A stretch of DNA of 64,000 nucleotides from contig NZ_CP019706.1 of assembly GCF_002101395.1 (NCBI RefSeq), positions 1,798,001 through 1,862,000 on the forward strand. Reading direction: 5' to 3'. Made by a program: the position numbers and the translations under genes. Origin of the DNA: Pantoea alhagi (GTDB lineage Bacteria > Pseudomonadota > Gammaproteobacteria > Enterobacterales > Enterobacteriaceae). Positions 9,137 to 18,761 of the stretch are shown here, piece after piece. The notes beneath the pieces were generated by a model. That model was not told the origin of the DNA. It saw nothing but the letters and a program-made list of their open reading frames with translations, and searched no databases. Position 1 is the first letter of the stretch. Every line of letters starts with the position of its first letter.

Positions 9137-10234
9137 GTGAATTTACTCACCATGAGTACCGAGCTTGGTCTAATTTTTCTGTTTTCACTGGCATTTATTT
9201 TCTTTGCCCGCAAAGCAGCTAAAAAAGTCGGCCTGGTTGACCGCCCGAATTATCGTAAACGTCATCAGGGACTGATTCCGCTGGTTGGCGGCATCTCCGT
9301 TTATGCAGGCATCTGCTTTACTTTTGTTATCACCAATTATTATTTGCCCCATGCGATACTCTATCTGGCCTGTGCTGGTGTGCTGGTATTGGTTGGGGCG
9401 CTGGATGACCGTTTTGACATTAGCGTCAAAATCCGTGCGGTCGTGCAGGCTGCTATCGCGATAGTGATGATGGTGGTGGGCAAACTCTACTTGCTCAGTC
9501 TTGGCTATATTATCGGGCCAATGGAACTGGTTGTCGGGCCATTTGGCTATGTGCTGACGCTGTTTGCCGTTTGGGCGGCAATCAATGCCTTCAATATGGT
9601 TGACGGCATCGATGGTCTGCTGGGCGGTTTGTCCTGCGTGACCTTTGGCGCAATGGGCATCATCCTCTTTTTCGACGGCCAGCACAGCCTGGCGATGTGG
9701 TGCTTTGCCATGATTGCCGCCACGCTTCCCTATATTCTCCTTAATCTGGGCGTTTTCGGTAAACGCTATAAAGTGTTTATGGGCGATGCGGGCAGTACGC
9801 TGATTGGCTTTACCATTATCTGGATCCTGCTGGAAACTACCCAGGGCGTTACGCACCCCATTACGCCGGTTACGGCGCTGTGGCTGATTGCCATTCCGCT
9901 GATGGATATGGTGGCGATCATGTATCGCCGACTGCGTAAAGGAATGAGTCCTTTCTCTGCCGATCGTCAGCATATTCATCATTTGATCATGCGCGCCGGG
10001 TTTACTTCACGACAGGCGTTTGTGCTGATCACGCTTGCCGCCGCGCTACTGGCTGGCGTAGGCGTATTGGGTGAGTACCTGGCGTTTATCCCTGAGTGGG
10101 TGATGCTGCTGCTGTTTCTGTTTGCTTTCGTCCTCTATGGCTACTGCATCAAGCGCGCCTGGCGTGTTGCCCGCATGATCAAACGTCTCAAGCGCCGCCT
10201 GCGTCGCGCTAATAAAAATAAGCACCTGGGCTAA
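9137..10234 (+). CDS. wecA: Undecaprenyl-phosphate GlcNAc-1-phosphate transferase
   Basis: Integral membrane enzyme that transfers GlcNAc-1-P from UDP-GlcNAc to undecaprenyl phosphate. This gives lipid I of ECA and also primes many O-antigens. The protein has 365 residues and about 11 hydrophobic segments. Motifs of the MraY/WecA family: GALDDRFDIS (Asp-rich, Mg2+), NAFNMVDGIDGLLGG, GDAGSTLIGF and the cytoplasmic HIHH loop in DRQHIHHLIMRAGF. The GTG start gives MNLLTMSTEL, aligned with the E. coli start. It is the first gene of the ECA operon; about 180 bp upstream, after the rho terminator, must carry its promoter. Confidence 0.97.
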   Translation: MNLLTMSTELGLIFLFSLAFIFFARKAAKKVGLVDRPNYRKRHQGLIPLVGGISVYAGICFTFVITNYYLPHAILYLACAGVLVLVGALDDRFDISVKIRAVVQAAIAIVMMVVGKLYLLSLGYIIGPMELVVGPFGYVLTLFAVWAAINAFNMVDGIDGLLGGLSCVTFGAMGIILFFDGQHSLAMWCFAMIAATLPYILLNLGVFGKRYKVFMGDAGSTLIGFTIIWILLETTQGVTHPITPVTALWLIAIPLMDMVAIMYRRLRKGMSPFSADRQHIHHLIMRAGFTSRQAFVLITLAAALLAGVGVLGEYLAFIPEWVMLLLFLFAFVLYGYCIKRAWRVARMIKRLKRRLRRANKNKHLG

Positions 10235-10262
10235 GCGCCCTCTGGACAAGGATACCCTGCAT

Positions 10263-11294
10263 ATGACCTCAGACTTCGTGGATAACGAATTGGATATTCG
10301 TGGCCTGTTTTGCGCGCTGTGGCGCGGCAAGCGCTGGATTATTGGGCTGGCGCTGTTGGGCATGCTACTGGCGTTTATCTGGTCTCTGCTGGTTAAACAG
10401 GAGTGGAGCACCACGGCGATCACCGATCGTCCCACAGTGAATATGATTGGCGGCTACTACTCGCAGCAGCAATTCTTACGCAACCTGGATAACCGTAATG
10501 GCGTCACCGCGCTGACGGTACCGCAGCCCTCGGTAATGGACGATGCCTACCAGGAATTTATTATGCAACTCTCTTCATGGGACACGCGGCGCGAATTCTG
10601 GCTACAAACTGATTACTATAAGCACCGCAAAAGCGGCAACGTCCATAAAGATGCCGCGCTGCTGGACGAAATGGTCAGCAATATTCAGTTCAGCCCTGCG
10701 GACAGCGCGAAAAACCTGAGCGATAGCGTCAGGCTGGTAGCGGAAACCGCAGTAGATGCCAACAATCTGCTGCGTCAGTATGTCGCTTTCGCCAGCGAAC
10801 GCGCGGCGCGTCATTTAAATCAGGAGCTGACGGCGGCCTGGGCGGCGCGTACCGTTCAGCTGAAAGCGCAGGTAAAACGGCAGGAAAAGGTGGCCAATGC
10901 GGTGTATCAACGGCAGTTACGCAGCGTAGAGCAGGCGCTAAAAATTGCGCAACAGCAGGGGATCGACCAGGCGAAAACCAGTACGCCATCGGAGCAGCTG
11001 CCCGATTCAGAACTCTTTTTGCTTGGCAGGCCGATGCTGCAGGCGCGCCTGGAAAACCTGCAGGCGAATGGGCCGACCTACGATCTGGACTATGATCAAA
11101 ATCGGGCCATGCTCGATACGTTGAACGTTGGGCCTACGCTTGAGCAGAAGTTTCAGACCTACCGCTATTTACGCACCCCGGAAGAGCCAGTGAAGCGCGA
11201 CAGTCCGCGCCGGACTTTCGTTATGATTATGTGGGGCGCCATTGGCGCGTTGGTGGGTGCAGGCGTTGCCCTTATTCGCCGTCCTCGTGCCTGA
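10263..11294 (+). CDS. wzzE: ECA polysaccharide chain length modulation protein
   Basis: Inner-membrane polysaccharide co-polymerase that sets the modal length of ECA chains made by WzyE. The 343 residues have the Wzz plan. TM1 (WIIGLALLGMLLAFIWSLL) is near residue 30, and a large periplasmic coiled-coil domain follows with LPDSELFLLGRPMLQARLENLQ near 245. The Pro-rich segment YLRTPEEPVKRDSPRR precedes TM2 (FVMIMWGAIGALVGAGVALI) at the C-terminus. The N-terminus is slightly shorter than in E. coli (348 residues). Confidence 0.96.
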   Translation: MTSDFVDNELDIRGLFCALWRGKRWIIGLALLGMLLAFIWSLLVKQEWSTTAITDRPTVNMIGGYYSQQQFLRNLDNRNGVTALTVPQPSVMDDAYQEFIMQLSSWDTRREFWLQTDYYKHRKSGNVHKDAALLDEMVSNIQFSPADSAKNLSDSVRLVAETAVDANNLLRQYVAFASERAARHLNQELTAAWAARTVQLKAQVKRQEKVANAVYQRQLRSVEQALKIAQQQGIDQAKTSTPSEQLPDSELFLLGRPMLQARLENLQANGPTYDLDYDQNRAMLDTLNVGPTLEQKFQTYRYLRTPEEPVKRDSPRRTFVMIMWGAIGALVGAGVALIRRPRA

Positions 11295-11351
11295 TACGCG
11301 CGTTGCAGGTGTCGCTGTGACTGACACGGCTAACGAACGAAGAGAAAAACA

Positions 11352-12482
11352 GTGAAAGTACTTACCGTTTTTGGCACGAGGCCGGAAGCCATCAAAATGG
11401 CTCCGCTGGTGCATGCGCTGGCGAACGATGCCGCATTTGATGCCCGCCTGTGTGTGACGGCCCAGCATCGCGAGATGCTCGATCAGGTTCTGCGCCTTTT
11501 CACGCTAAAGCCGGACTATGATCTGGATATTATGCGTCCGGAGCAGGGACTGACGGAAATCACCAGCCGGATACTGGAGGGGCTAAAAGGCGTATTTGCC
11601 TCTTTCCGTCCTGATGTCGTGCTGGTTCATGGCGATACCACCACAACGCTGGCAGCCAGCCTGGCCGCTTTTTATCATCGCATCCCGGTGGGGCATGTTG
11701 AGGCCGGACTGCGTACCGGCGATCTCTATTCGCCATGGCCTGAGGAAGCGAACCGTAAACTGACCGGCCATCTGGCTACGTGGCATTTTACCCCTACTGA
11801 ATATTCACGGCAGAACCTGTTGCGGGAAAACCTGTCGGATAAGCAGATATTTGTTACCGGCAATACGGTTATTGATGCGCTGTTCTGGGTGCGCGATCGC
11901 ATTCTCTCCGATCGCCAGCACCACGAGAGCCTGGCCGCGCATTATCCTTTTCTTGATGCGGCGAAAAAGCTAATTCTGGTTACCGGACACCGCCGTGAAA
12001 GCTTTGGCGACGGTTTTGAGCGCATTTGCAGCGCGCTGGCGACGCTGGCGCGTCAGCATCCTGATATCCAGATTGTTTACCCGGTGCACCTGAACCCCAA
12101 CGTCAGCGAGCCCGTTAAACGTATCCTGAGCGGCATCGACAATATTATTCTTATTGAGCCGCAGGAGTATTTACCCTTTGTCTGGCTGATGAATCGGGCC
12201 TGGCTCATTCTGACCGACTCCGGCGGCATTCAGGAAGAAGCGCCTTCGCTGGGTAAACCGGTTCTGGTCATGCGCGAAACCACGGAGCGTCCCGAGGCGA
12301 TTGAGGCCGGAACGGTGCGCCTGGTTGGAACCCGCGAAGAGAAGATTGTGGCAGAGGTTACCCATCTGCTCACCCATGAAGAAGCCTGGCAGGCGATGAG
12401 CCATGCGCATAATCCGTATGGCGATGGTCATGCCTGCGCCCGCATTCTGCAGGCGTTAAAAAATCACAGAGTAACATTATGA
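11352..12482 (+). CDS. wecB: UDP-N-acetylglucosamine 2-epimerase (non-hydrolysing)
   Basis: Converts UDP-GlcNAc to UDP-ManNAc, the first step to the ManNAcA residue of ECA. The 376 residues equal the E. coli length. GT-B fold markers: FGTRPEAIKMAPLVHAL at the N-terminus, HGDTTTTLAAS, HVEAGLRTGD, the catalytic TGHRRESFGDGFERI loop, and LTDSGGIQEEAPSLGKPVLV with the TTERPEAIEAGT tail. Its stop overlaps the wecC start (ATGA at 12479-12482), so translation is likely coupled. Confidence 0.98.
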   Translation: MKVLTVFGTRPEAIKMAPLVHALANDAAFDARLCVTAQHREMLDQVLRLFTLKPDYDLDIMRPEQGLTEITSRILEGLKGVFASFRPDVVLVHGDTTTTLAASLAAFYHRIPVGHVEAGLRTGDLYSPWPEEANRKLTGHLATWHFTPTEYSRQNLLRENLSDKQIFVTGNTVIDALFWVRDRILSDRQHHESLAAHYPFLDAAKKLILVTGHRRESFGDGFERICSALATLARQHPDIQIVYPVHLNPNVSEPVKRILSGIDNIILIEPQEYLPFVWLMNRAWLILTDSGGIQEEAPSLGKPVLVMRETTERPEAIEAGTVRLVGTREEKIVAEVTHLLTHEEAWQAMSHAHNPYGDGHACARILQALKNHRVTL

Positions 12483-13741
12483 GTTTTAGAACGATTTCGG
12501 TTATTGGCCTGGGCTATATCGGGCTGCCTACCGCCGCCGCGTTTGCATCGCGCCAGCAGCATGTTGTGGGAATTGATATCAACGCACACGCTGTTGAGAC
12601 CATAAACCGTGGCGAAATTCATATCGTCGAACCAGATCTGGATACGGTAGTTAAGCAGGCCGTACAGCAGGGGTTTCTTCGTGCCGCCACGCAGCCGGTA
12701 GCGGCCGATGCGTTTTTGATCGCTGTCCCCACGCCGTTTAAAGGCGACCATCAGCCTGATATGACCTATGTTCAGGCGGCCGCGCTGTCGCTTGCACCGG
12801 TGTTAAAGCCGGGCGATTTAGTGATCCTGGAATCCACCTCGCCGGTCGGTGCTACGGAACAGATGGCGGACTGGCTGGCTGAAGCGCGTCCTGATTTATC
12901 GTTTCCACAGCAGCAGCCGAATAGCCCCGATATTCACATCGCCTACTGTCCTGAGCGGGTGCTGCCCGGTCAGGTAATGGTTGAGCTGATTAAAAACGAT
13001 CGCGTGATCGGCGGCATGACGCCAGCCTGCTCTGAGCGCGCCAGCGAGCTGTACCGCATTTTTCTTGAGGGCGAATGCGTAGTAACCAATGCCCGCACCG
13101 CTGAGATGTGCAAGCTGACCGAAAACAGCTTCCGTGACGTCAATATCGCTTTTGCCAACGAATTGTCGCTGATTTGCGCGCAGCAGGGCATCAACGTGTG
13201 GGAACTGATAGCGCTGGCCAACCGTCACCCGCGCGTCAATATTCTGCAGCCGGGGCCGGGCGTCGGCGGTCACTGTATTGCGGTCGATCCCTGGTTTATC
13301 GTCGCGCAGAATCCAGAGCTGGCGCGTCTTATCCGCACCGCGCGTGAAGTGAACGACGCCAAGCCGCACTGGGTGCTGGATCAAGTGAAAGCAGCGGTTG
13401 CCGACTGCCTGAGCGAGAGCGGCAAGCGCGCCAGCGAATTAACCATTGCCTGCTTTGGCCTGGCCTTTAAACCTAACATTGACGATTTACGGGAAAGCCC
13501 GGCGATGGAAGTCGCGCATCTGGTCGCCTCCTGGCATAGCGGTACGACCTGGGTGGTGGAGCCTAACGTGCAGCAGATCCCGGCGGTGCTGGCTAGTGAA
13601 GCGACACTGGTAACGCTGGATCAGGCGCTTACGCAGGCGGATGTTCTGGTGATGCTGGTTGATCACCACGCCTTTAAAGCGGTAAGCGGCGAGCAGGTCT
13701 CCCAGCGTTGGGTAGTGGACACGAAAGGAGTATGGCGATGA
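12479..13741 (+). CDS. wecC: UDP-N-acetyl-D-mannosamine dehydrogenase
   Basis: Oxidises UDP-ManNAc to UDP-ManNAcA with two NAD+. It has 420 residues, the E. coli length. An N-terminal Rossmann domain (IGLGYIGLPTAAAFA) is followed by the catalytic cysteine in GPGVGGHCIAVDPWF near residue 265 and a C-terminal UDP-binding domain (FGLAFKPNIDDLRESPAMEV). Both ends overlap neighbours: ATGA with wecB upstream, and ATGA with rffG at 13738-13741. Confidence 0.98.
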   Translation: MSFRTISVIGLGYIGLPTAAAFASRQQHVVGIDINAHAVETINRGEIHIVEPDLDTVVKQAVQQGFLRAATQPVAADAFLIAVPTPFKGDHQPDMTYVQAAALSLAPVLKPGDLVILESTSPVGATEQMADWLAEARPDLSFPQQQPNSPDIHIAYCPERVLPGQVMVELIKNDRVIGGMTPACSERASELYRIFLEGECVVTNARTAEMCKLTENSFRDVNIAFANELSLICAQQGINVWELIALANRHPRVNILQPGPGVGGHCIAVDPWFIVAQNPELARLIRTAREVNDAKPHWVLDQVKAAVADCLSESGKRASELTIACFGLAFKPNIDDLRESPAMEVAHLVASWHSGTTWVVEPNVQQIPAVLASEATLVTLDQALTQADVLVMLVDHHAFKAVSGEQVSQRWVVDTKGVWR

Positions 13742-14811
13742 AACAATTTCTGGTTACCGGCGGCGCAGGCTTTATCGGTTCGGCGGTGGTTCGCCATCTT
13801 ATCCAGCATACCGGACACCGGGTGGTGGTGGTCGATAAGCTGACCTACGCGGGCAATCTCTCTTCGTTGGCTCCGGTTGCGGATAGCGATCGCTTTGCTT
13901 TTGAGCAAGTCGATATTTGCGATCGCGCCGCGCTGGATCGCCTGCTGACGCGCTATCAGCCCGACTGCATTATGCATCTGGCGGCGGAAAGCCACGTTGA
14001 TCGCTCTATCGACAGCTCCTGGCCATTTATTGAAACCAATATTGTCGGCACCTGGCAGTTGCTGGAAGCGGCGCGTCATTACTGGCGCGGCCTGTCAGCT
14101 GAAAAGCAGGCGGCGTTTGTTTTCCATCATATTTCCACCGATGAAGTGTTTGGCGATCTGCACGGCAGCGATGACTTCTTTACCGAAACCACGCCTTACG
14201 CGCCCAGCAGCCCTTATTCCGCCAGTAAAGCCAGCAGCGACCACCTGGTTCGGGCCTGGATGCGCACCTACGGCCTGCCGGTTATCGTGACCAACTGTTC
14301 TAACAACTATGGTCCTTACCATTTTCCCGAAAAGCTTATTCCGCTGATGATTATCAATGCGCTGGCAGGCAAACCGCTGCCGGTTTATGGCGATGGTGGA
14401 CAGATTCGCGACTGGCTATATGTGGAAGATCACGCGCGTGCGCTGGTAACCGTAGTGAGCACTGGCCAGGCCGGAGAAACCTATAATATTGGCGGTCATA
14501 ACGAACAGCGTAATATCGACGTTGTAAATATGCTTTGCGACCTGCTGGAAGAGCTGACGCCGACCAAACCGGCGGGCATTGCGCACTTCCGCGATCTGAT
14601 TACCTTTGTTACCGACCGCCCTGGTCATGATCAGCGCTACGCGATTGATGCCGGAAAAATCGAGCGCGAGCTGGGCTGGCGTCCGCAGGAGACGTTTGAA
14701 AGCGGTCTGCGTAAAACGGTGCAGTGGTATTTGAGTCATGAGAAATGGTGGCGCAGCATTCTTGATGGCAGCTATCAGGGCGAGCGGCTCGGGCTTTCTT
14801 CCCCTCACTGA
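13738..14811 (+). CDS. rffG: dTDP-glucose 4,6-dehydratase (ECA)
   Basis: Converts dTDP-glucose to dTDP-4-keto-6-deoxyglucose on the way to dTDP-Fuc4NAc. The start at 13738 (MKQFLVTGGAGFIGSAVV) gives 357 residues, close to E. coli RffG. AGGAG at 13726-13730 is 7 nt from this ATG but only 1 nt from the ATG at 13732. Extended short-chain dehydrogenase marks: GGAGFIGS, the catalytic STDEVFGDL with Asp-Glu, and YSASKASSDHL (Tyr-x3-Lys). C-terminal RDWLYVEDHARAL and NIGGHNE are typical of RmlB/RffG. Confidence 0.97.
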   Translation: MKQFLVTGGAGFIGSAVVRHLIQHTGHRVVVVDKLTYAGNLSSLAPVADSDRFAFEQVDICDRAALDRLLTRYQPDCIMHLAAESHVDRSIDSSWPFIETNIVGTWQLLEAARHYWRGLSAEKQAAFVFHHISTDEVFGDLHGSDDFFTETTPYAPSSPYSASKASSDHLVRAWMRTYGLPVIVTNCSNNYGPYHFPEKLIPLMIINALAGKPLPVYGDGGQIRDWLYVEDHARALVTVVSTGQAGETYNIGGHNEQRNIDVVNMLCDLLEELTPTKPAGIAHFRDLITFVTDRPGHDQRYAIDAGKIERELGWRPQETFESGLRKTVQWYLSHEKWWRSILDGSYQGERLGLSSPH

Positions 14812-14822
14812 GGCGAATCACC

Positions 14823-15704
14823 ATGAAAGGCATTATTCTGGCCGGTGGATCCGGTACGCGGCTGCATCCTATCACGCGAGGGATCTCGAAACAGCTGCTG
14901 CCCATCTATGACAAGCCGATGATCTACTATCCCCTGTCGGTATTAATGCTGGCAGGCATCCGCGAAATTCTAATTATTACCACGCCGGATGATATGCCGC
15001 ACTTCCAGCGCCTGTTGGGCGACGGCAGCGAATTCGGTATCCGGCTGGCCTATGCGACCCAGCCCAGCCCGGACGGCCTGGCGCAGGCTTTTATCATTGG
15101 CGAAACGTTTCTTAACGGCGAGCCGAGCTGCCTGGCGCTGGGCGATAATATCTGGTTCGGTCAGGGCTTCAGTCCCAAACTGAAAAAAGTGGCGGCGCGC
15201 ACTCAGGGCGCGACAGTTTTTGGCTATCAGGTTATGGATCCTGAGCGCTTTGGCGTGGTGGAGTTTGACGACGATTTCCGCGCGATTTCACTGGAAGAAA
15301 AACCTGTTAAACCCCGATCTAACTGGGCGATTACCGGCCTTTATTTTTACGATAGTCAGGTCGTGGAGTTCGCACGTCAGGTGAAGCCTTCGTCACGCGG
15401 CGAACTGGAAATCACCTCTATTAACCAGCGTTATCTGGAACAGGGCGAACTCAGCGTTGAACTGCTGGGTCGTGGTTTTGCCTGGCTGGATACCGGTACG
15501 CATGACAGCCTGATTGAAGCCAGCACCTTTGTGCAAACGGTTGAAAAAAGGCAGGGTTTTAAAATCGCCTGCCTGGAGGAGATCGCCTGGCGCAACGGCT
15601 GGCTGGATGATGATGGCCTGCGCCGTGCGGCTCAGGCGCTGCAAAAAACCGGCTACGGTCAGTATCTACTGGATATCTTACATGCGCGTCCACGCCAGTA
15701 TTAA
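14823..15704 (+). CDS. rffH: Glucose-1-phosphate thymidylyltransferase (ECA)
   Basis: Makes dTDP-glucose from dTTP and glucose-1-phosphate, feeding RffG. It has 293 residues, equal to E. coli RffH. The nucleotidyltransferase signature GGSGTRLHPIT at the N-terminus is followed by KQLLPIYDKPMIYYPLSVLMLAGI, GDNIWFGQG (metal-binding Asp) and the EEKPVKPRSNWAITGLYFYD segment. The last 23 bp overlap the start of wecD in another frame. Confidence 0.97.
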   Translation: MKGIILAGGSGTRLHPITRGISKQLLPIYDKPMIYYPLSVLMLAGIREILIITTPDDMPHFQRLLGDGSEFGIRLAYATQPSPDGLAQAFIIGETFLNGEPSCLALGDNIWFGQGFSPKLKKVAARTQGATVFGYQVMDPERFGVVEFDDDFRAISLEEKPVKPRSNWAITGLYFYDSQVVEFARQVKPSSRGELEITSINQRYLEQGELSVELLGRGFAWLDTGTHDSLIEASTFVQTVEKRQGFKIACLEEIAWRNGWLDDDGLRRAAQALQKTGYGQYLLDILHARPRQY

Positions 15705-16374
15705 AACGCTCGACTGGGAAAACGCCTTTTTCCAACGCAACAGCGCTCAGCTGACATGGGATGCCTCCGCCACGCTCGATTTGGCGCAGCTCGACGTGTT
15801 TGATGTGGTGCAGGCAAAAGTCGACAGCCAGCAGACCACACAGCTGGATACGCTACAACAGCTGGGGTTCCGCCTGGTGGAAGGAGAGGCGGATCTGCTG
15901 CTTGCCGTCACCGTCGGAGAGCGTCAATCCGGTATACGTATCGCGCGACCGGAACATATTCCGGCATTGCGTACCGCCGCTGGCGCCGCTTTCGCTTACA
16001 GCCGCTTTCGCGCGCCCTGGTATCAGCCGCACGACAGCGCCCGCTTCTATGCGCAATGGATTGAAAACGCAGTGCGCGGCACGTTCGATAACCAGTGTCT
16101 GATCGCGCATGATGAACAGGGCAAGCTGCAGGGATTCGTTTCGCTGCGCGAGTTGGGCGTTGATGAGGCGCGTATCGGCCTGCTGGCAACCCTGCCGACA
16201 GCGCAGGGCCAGGGGGTTGGCACCCGACTGATGCTGGCAGCGCTTGACTGGTGCCGGGCGCGGCGGCGTAACAAATTGCGTGTTGCGACGCAGCTCAGCA
16301 ATCTGGCCGCAATGCGGCTCTATCTTCGTTGTGGTGCCACTCTTGAGAGCACCGCCTACTGGTTATACAGGTAA
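15682..16374 (+). CDS. wecD: dTDP-4-amino-4,6-dideoxy-D-galactose acyltransferase
   Basis: GNAT-family enzyme that N-acetylates dTDP-Fuc4N to dTDP-Fuc4NAc, the donor for the third ECA sugar. The reading frame is open well upstream inside rffH. The start MRVHASIKTLDWENAFF at 15682 was chosen because it aligns with the E. coli start and gives 230 residues (224 in E. coli). The acetyl-CoA loop appears as TAQGQGVGTRLM near residue 175, and the conserved RFRAPWYQPHDSARFYAQWIENAVRGTFD block is in the middle. Overlap with rffH implies coupled translation. Confidence 0.94.
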   Translation: MRVHASIKTLDWENAFFQRNSAQLTWDASATLDLAQLDVFDVVQAKVDSQQTTQLDTLQQLGFRLVEGEADLLLAVTVGERQSGIRIARPEHIPALRTAAGAAFAYSRFRAPWYQPHDSARFYAQWIENAVRGTFDNQCLIAHDEQGKLQGFVSLRELGVDEARIGLLATLPTAQGQGVGTRLMLAALDWCRARRRNKLRVATQLSNLAAMRLYLRCGATLESTAYWLYR

Positions 16375-16378
16375 CGTC

Positions 16379-17509
16379 ATGATTCCATTTAATGCGCCAC
16401 CGGTGGTGGGAACCGAAGTTGAATATATGCAGTCCGCCATGAGTAGCGGCAAGCTGTGCGGCGACGGCGGCTTTACGCGTCGCTGTCAGCAGTGGCTGGA
16501 GCAGCGTTTCGGCAGCAAAAAGGTTTTGCTGACGCCCTCCTGCACCGCATCGCTGGAAATGGCCGCGTTGCTGATCAATATTCAGCCCGGCGATGAAGTG
16601 ATTATGCCGAGCTACACCTTTGTTTCTACTGCCAATGCGTTTGTGCTGCGCGGTGCGAAGATTGTGTTTGTGGATGTGCGTCCTGATACGCTAAATATTG
16701 ATGAAACCCGTATCGAAGCGGCCATCACTGAAAAAACGCGGGCTATTGTGCCGGTTCACTATGCGGGCGTTGCCTGTGACATGGACGCTATTATGGCGCT
16801 GGCGCGCAAGTATCAACTGTATGTTATCGAGGACGCGGCGCAGGGCGTCATGTCTACATACAAAGGGCGGGCGCTGGGCAGCATCGGCCACATCGGCTGT
16901 TTCAGCTTTCACGAAACGAAAAACTACACCGCAGGCGGTGAGGGCGGTGCCACGCTGATCAATGACAGCGCGCTGGTGGAGCGGGCAGAAATCATTCGTG
17001 AGAAAGGCACTAACCGGAGCCAGTTTTTCCGTGGGCAGGTGGATAAATATACCTGGCGCGATATCGGCTCCAGCTATCTTATGTCCGATCTGCAGGCGGC
17101 CTATCTGTGGGCGCAACTGGAAGCGGCAACGCGGATTAATCAGCAAAGATTGCATCTCTGGCAGCGTTATCATGATGCTCTGAAGCCGGTTGCGGCTCGG
17201 GGCCGTATTGAACTGCCGGGCATCCCCTCGGATTGCGAACACAATGCCCATATGTTTTACATTAAACTGCGCGATGCGGACGATCGGGCGGCGCTGATTA
17301 ACTGGCTAAAAGAGGCGGAGATCCTGGCGGTCTTTCATTACATTCCGCTGCATAGCTCGCCTGCCGGTGAGCAGTTTGGCCGCTTTGCGGGCGAGGATCG
17401 CTATACCACCGTTGAAAGCGAACGCCTGCTGCGTCTGCCGCTGTTCTATAACCTGTCAGATAACAATCAAAGTACCGTTATCAACTCTCTGCTGAGCTTC
17501 TTCTCCTGA
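16379..17509 (+). CDS. wecE: dTDP-4-amino-4,6-dideoxygalactose transaminase
   Basis: PLP-dependent aminotransferase of the DegT/DnrJ/EryC1 family that aminates dTDP-4-keto-6-deoxyglucose to dTDP-Fuc4N. The start MIPFNAPPVVGTEVEYM at 16379, 4 nt after wecD, gives 376 residues as in E. coli. The frame is open further upstream, but that part is out-of-frame wecD. The PLP-binding lysine lies in FSFHETKNYTAGGEGGA near residue 181. Other family marks are TPSCTASLEMAALL and DEVIMPSYTFVSTANAF. Confidence 0.97.
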   Translation: MIPFNAPPVVGTEVEYMQSAMSSGKLCGDGGFTRRCQQWLEQRFGSKKVLLTPSCTASLEMAALLINIQPGDEVIMPSYTFVSTANAFVLRGAKIVFVDVRPDTLNIDETRIEAAITEKTRAIVPVHYAGVACDMDAIMALARKYQLYVIEDAAQGVMSTYKGRALGSIGHIGCFSFHETKNYTAGGEGGATLINDSALVERAEIIREKGTNRSQFFRGQVDKYTWRDIGSSYLMSDLQAAYLWAQLEAATRINQQRLHLWQRYHDALKPVAARGRIELPGIPSDCEHNAHMFYIKLRDADDRAALINWLKEAEILAVFHYIPLHSSPAGEQFGRFAGEDRYTTVESERLLRLPLFYNLSDNNQSTVINSLLSFFS

Positions 17510-17510
17510 T

Positions 17511-18761
17511 ATGTCATTAGCTAAAGCCTCGGTGTGGACCGCAGCGTCCACGCTGGTAAAAATTGCTGCCGGCTTGCTGGTGGTAAAGCTGCTGGCAGTC
17601 AGCTTTGGGCCGGAAGGGGTAGGGCAGGCAGGCAACTTCCGCCAGCTGATCACCGTGCTGGGTGTGCTGGCGGGTGCCGGTATCTTTAATGGCGTCACTA
17701 AGTATGTCGCGCAGTATCAACAGCAGCCGCAGCAACTGGCCGCCGTTACCGGTACAGCCTCCACCATGGTGCTGGGCTTTTCCACGCTGTTGGCGGTGAT
17801 TTTTCTGCTGGCTGCCGCGCCCATTAGCCAGCTGCTGTTTGGTCACGACCGCTATCAGCAGGTGATTCGCATCGTGGCATTTTTGCAGATGGGTATCGCC
17901 TGGGCCAATCTGGCGCTGGCAATAATGAAAGGGTTCCGCGATGCGATGGGCAATGCGCTGTCGCTGATGGCGGGCAGCCTCATCGGCGTAATCGGTTATG
18001 TCATCTGTTACTGGCTGGGCGGTTATAGCGGCGCACTGGTCGGGCTGGCTCTGGTGCCAGCGCTGATCGCCATTCCGGCGCTGCTGCTGCTGATAAAGCG
18101 CGACCACCTGCCGTTGCGCGCGCTGGCCCCGCGCTGGCGGAGTGAGCTGGCGCGTCAGCTGGCTAAGTTTACGCTGATGGCGCTCATTACCTCCGCTACG
18201 CTTCCCATTGCCTGGATGATGATGCGTAACCTGCTGGCAGCGCGCTATAGCTGGGAAGAGGTCGGGCTATGGCAGGGCGTTACCACCATATCCGATGCCT
18301 GGCTGCAGTTTATTACCGCCACCTTTAGCGTTTGGCTACTGCCGACGCTTTCACGCCTGAATACAAAAGCGGAAATCTCACGCGAGATTTTCCGCACGCT
18401 GCGCTTTGTGCTGCCGGCGGTGGCTGCCGTAGGTTTTTGCGTCTGGCTGCTGCGCGATGTAGCGATCTGGCTGCTGTTTTCCAGCCAGTTCACCGGCATG
18501 CGCGACCTTTTTATCTGGCAGCTTATTGGCGATGTACTGAAGGTCGGAGCCTACGTTTTCGGCTATTTGGTGATTGCGAAAGCCTCGCTGCGTTTTTATA
18601 TTGCCGCCGAGCTTAGCCAGTTTGTTTTGCTGACCGCTTTTTCGCGCTGGTTAATACCGTCTTATGGTGCCATCGGCGCCGCGCAGGCGTATATGGCTAC
18701 CTATATTGTCTATTTTGCGCTCTGTTTATGCGCTTTTTTGATTTATCGCCGAAGAGTATGA
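17511..18761 (+). CDS. wzxE: Lipid III flippase
   Basis: Moves the undecaprenyl-PP-trisaccharide ECA repeat across the inner membrane. It is a 416-residue polytopic protein of the MOP/PST superfamily, the same length as E. coli WzxE, with about 12 hydrophobic segments. MSLAKASVWTAASTLVKI and the FRQLITVLGVLAGAGIFNGVTKYV stretch match the family closely. It starts 1 nt after wecE and overlaps wecF by ATGA (18758-18761). Confidence 0.97.
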   Translation: MSLAKASVWTAASTLVKIAAGLLVVKLLAVSFGPEGVGQAGNFRQLITVLGVLAGAGIFNGVTKYVAQYQQQPQQLAAVTGTASTMVLGFSTLLAVIFLLAAAPISQLLFGHDRYQQVIRIVAFLQMGIAWANLALAIMKGFRDAMGNALSLMAGSLIGVIGYVICYWLGGYSGALVGLALVPALIAIPALLLLIKRDHLPLRALAPRWRSELARQLAKFTLMALITSATLPIAWMMMRNLLAARYSWEEVGLWQGVTTISDAWLQFITATFSVWLLPTLSRLNTKAEISREIFRTLRFVLPAVAAVGFCVWLLRDVAIWLLFSSQFTGMRDLFIWQLIGDVLKVGAYVFGYLVIAKASLRFYIAAELSQFVLLTAFSRWLIPSYGAIGAAQAYMATYIVYFALCLCAFLIYRRRV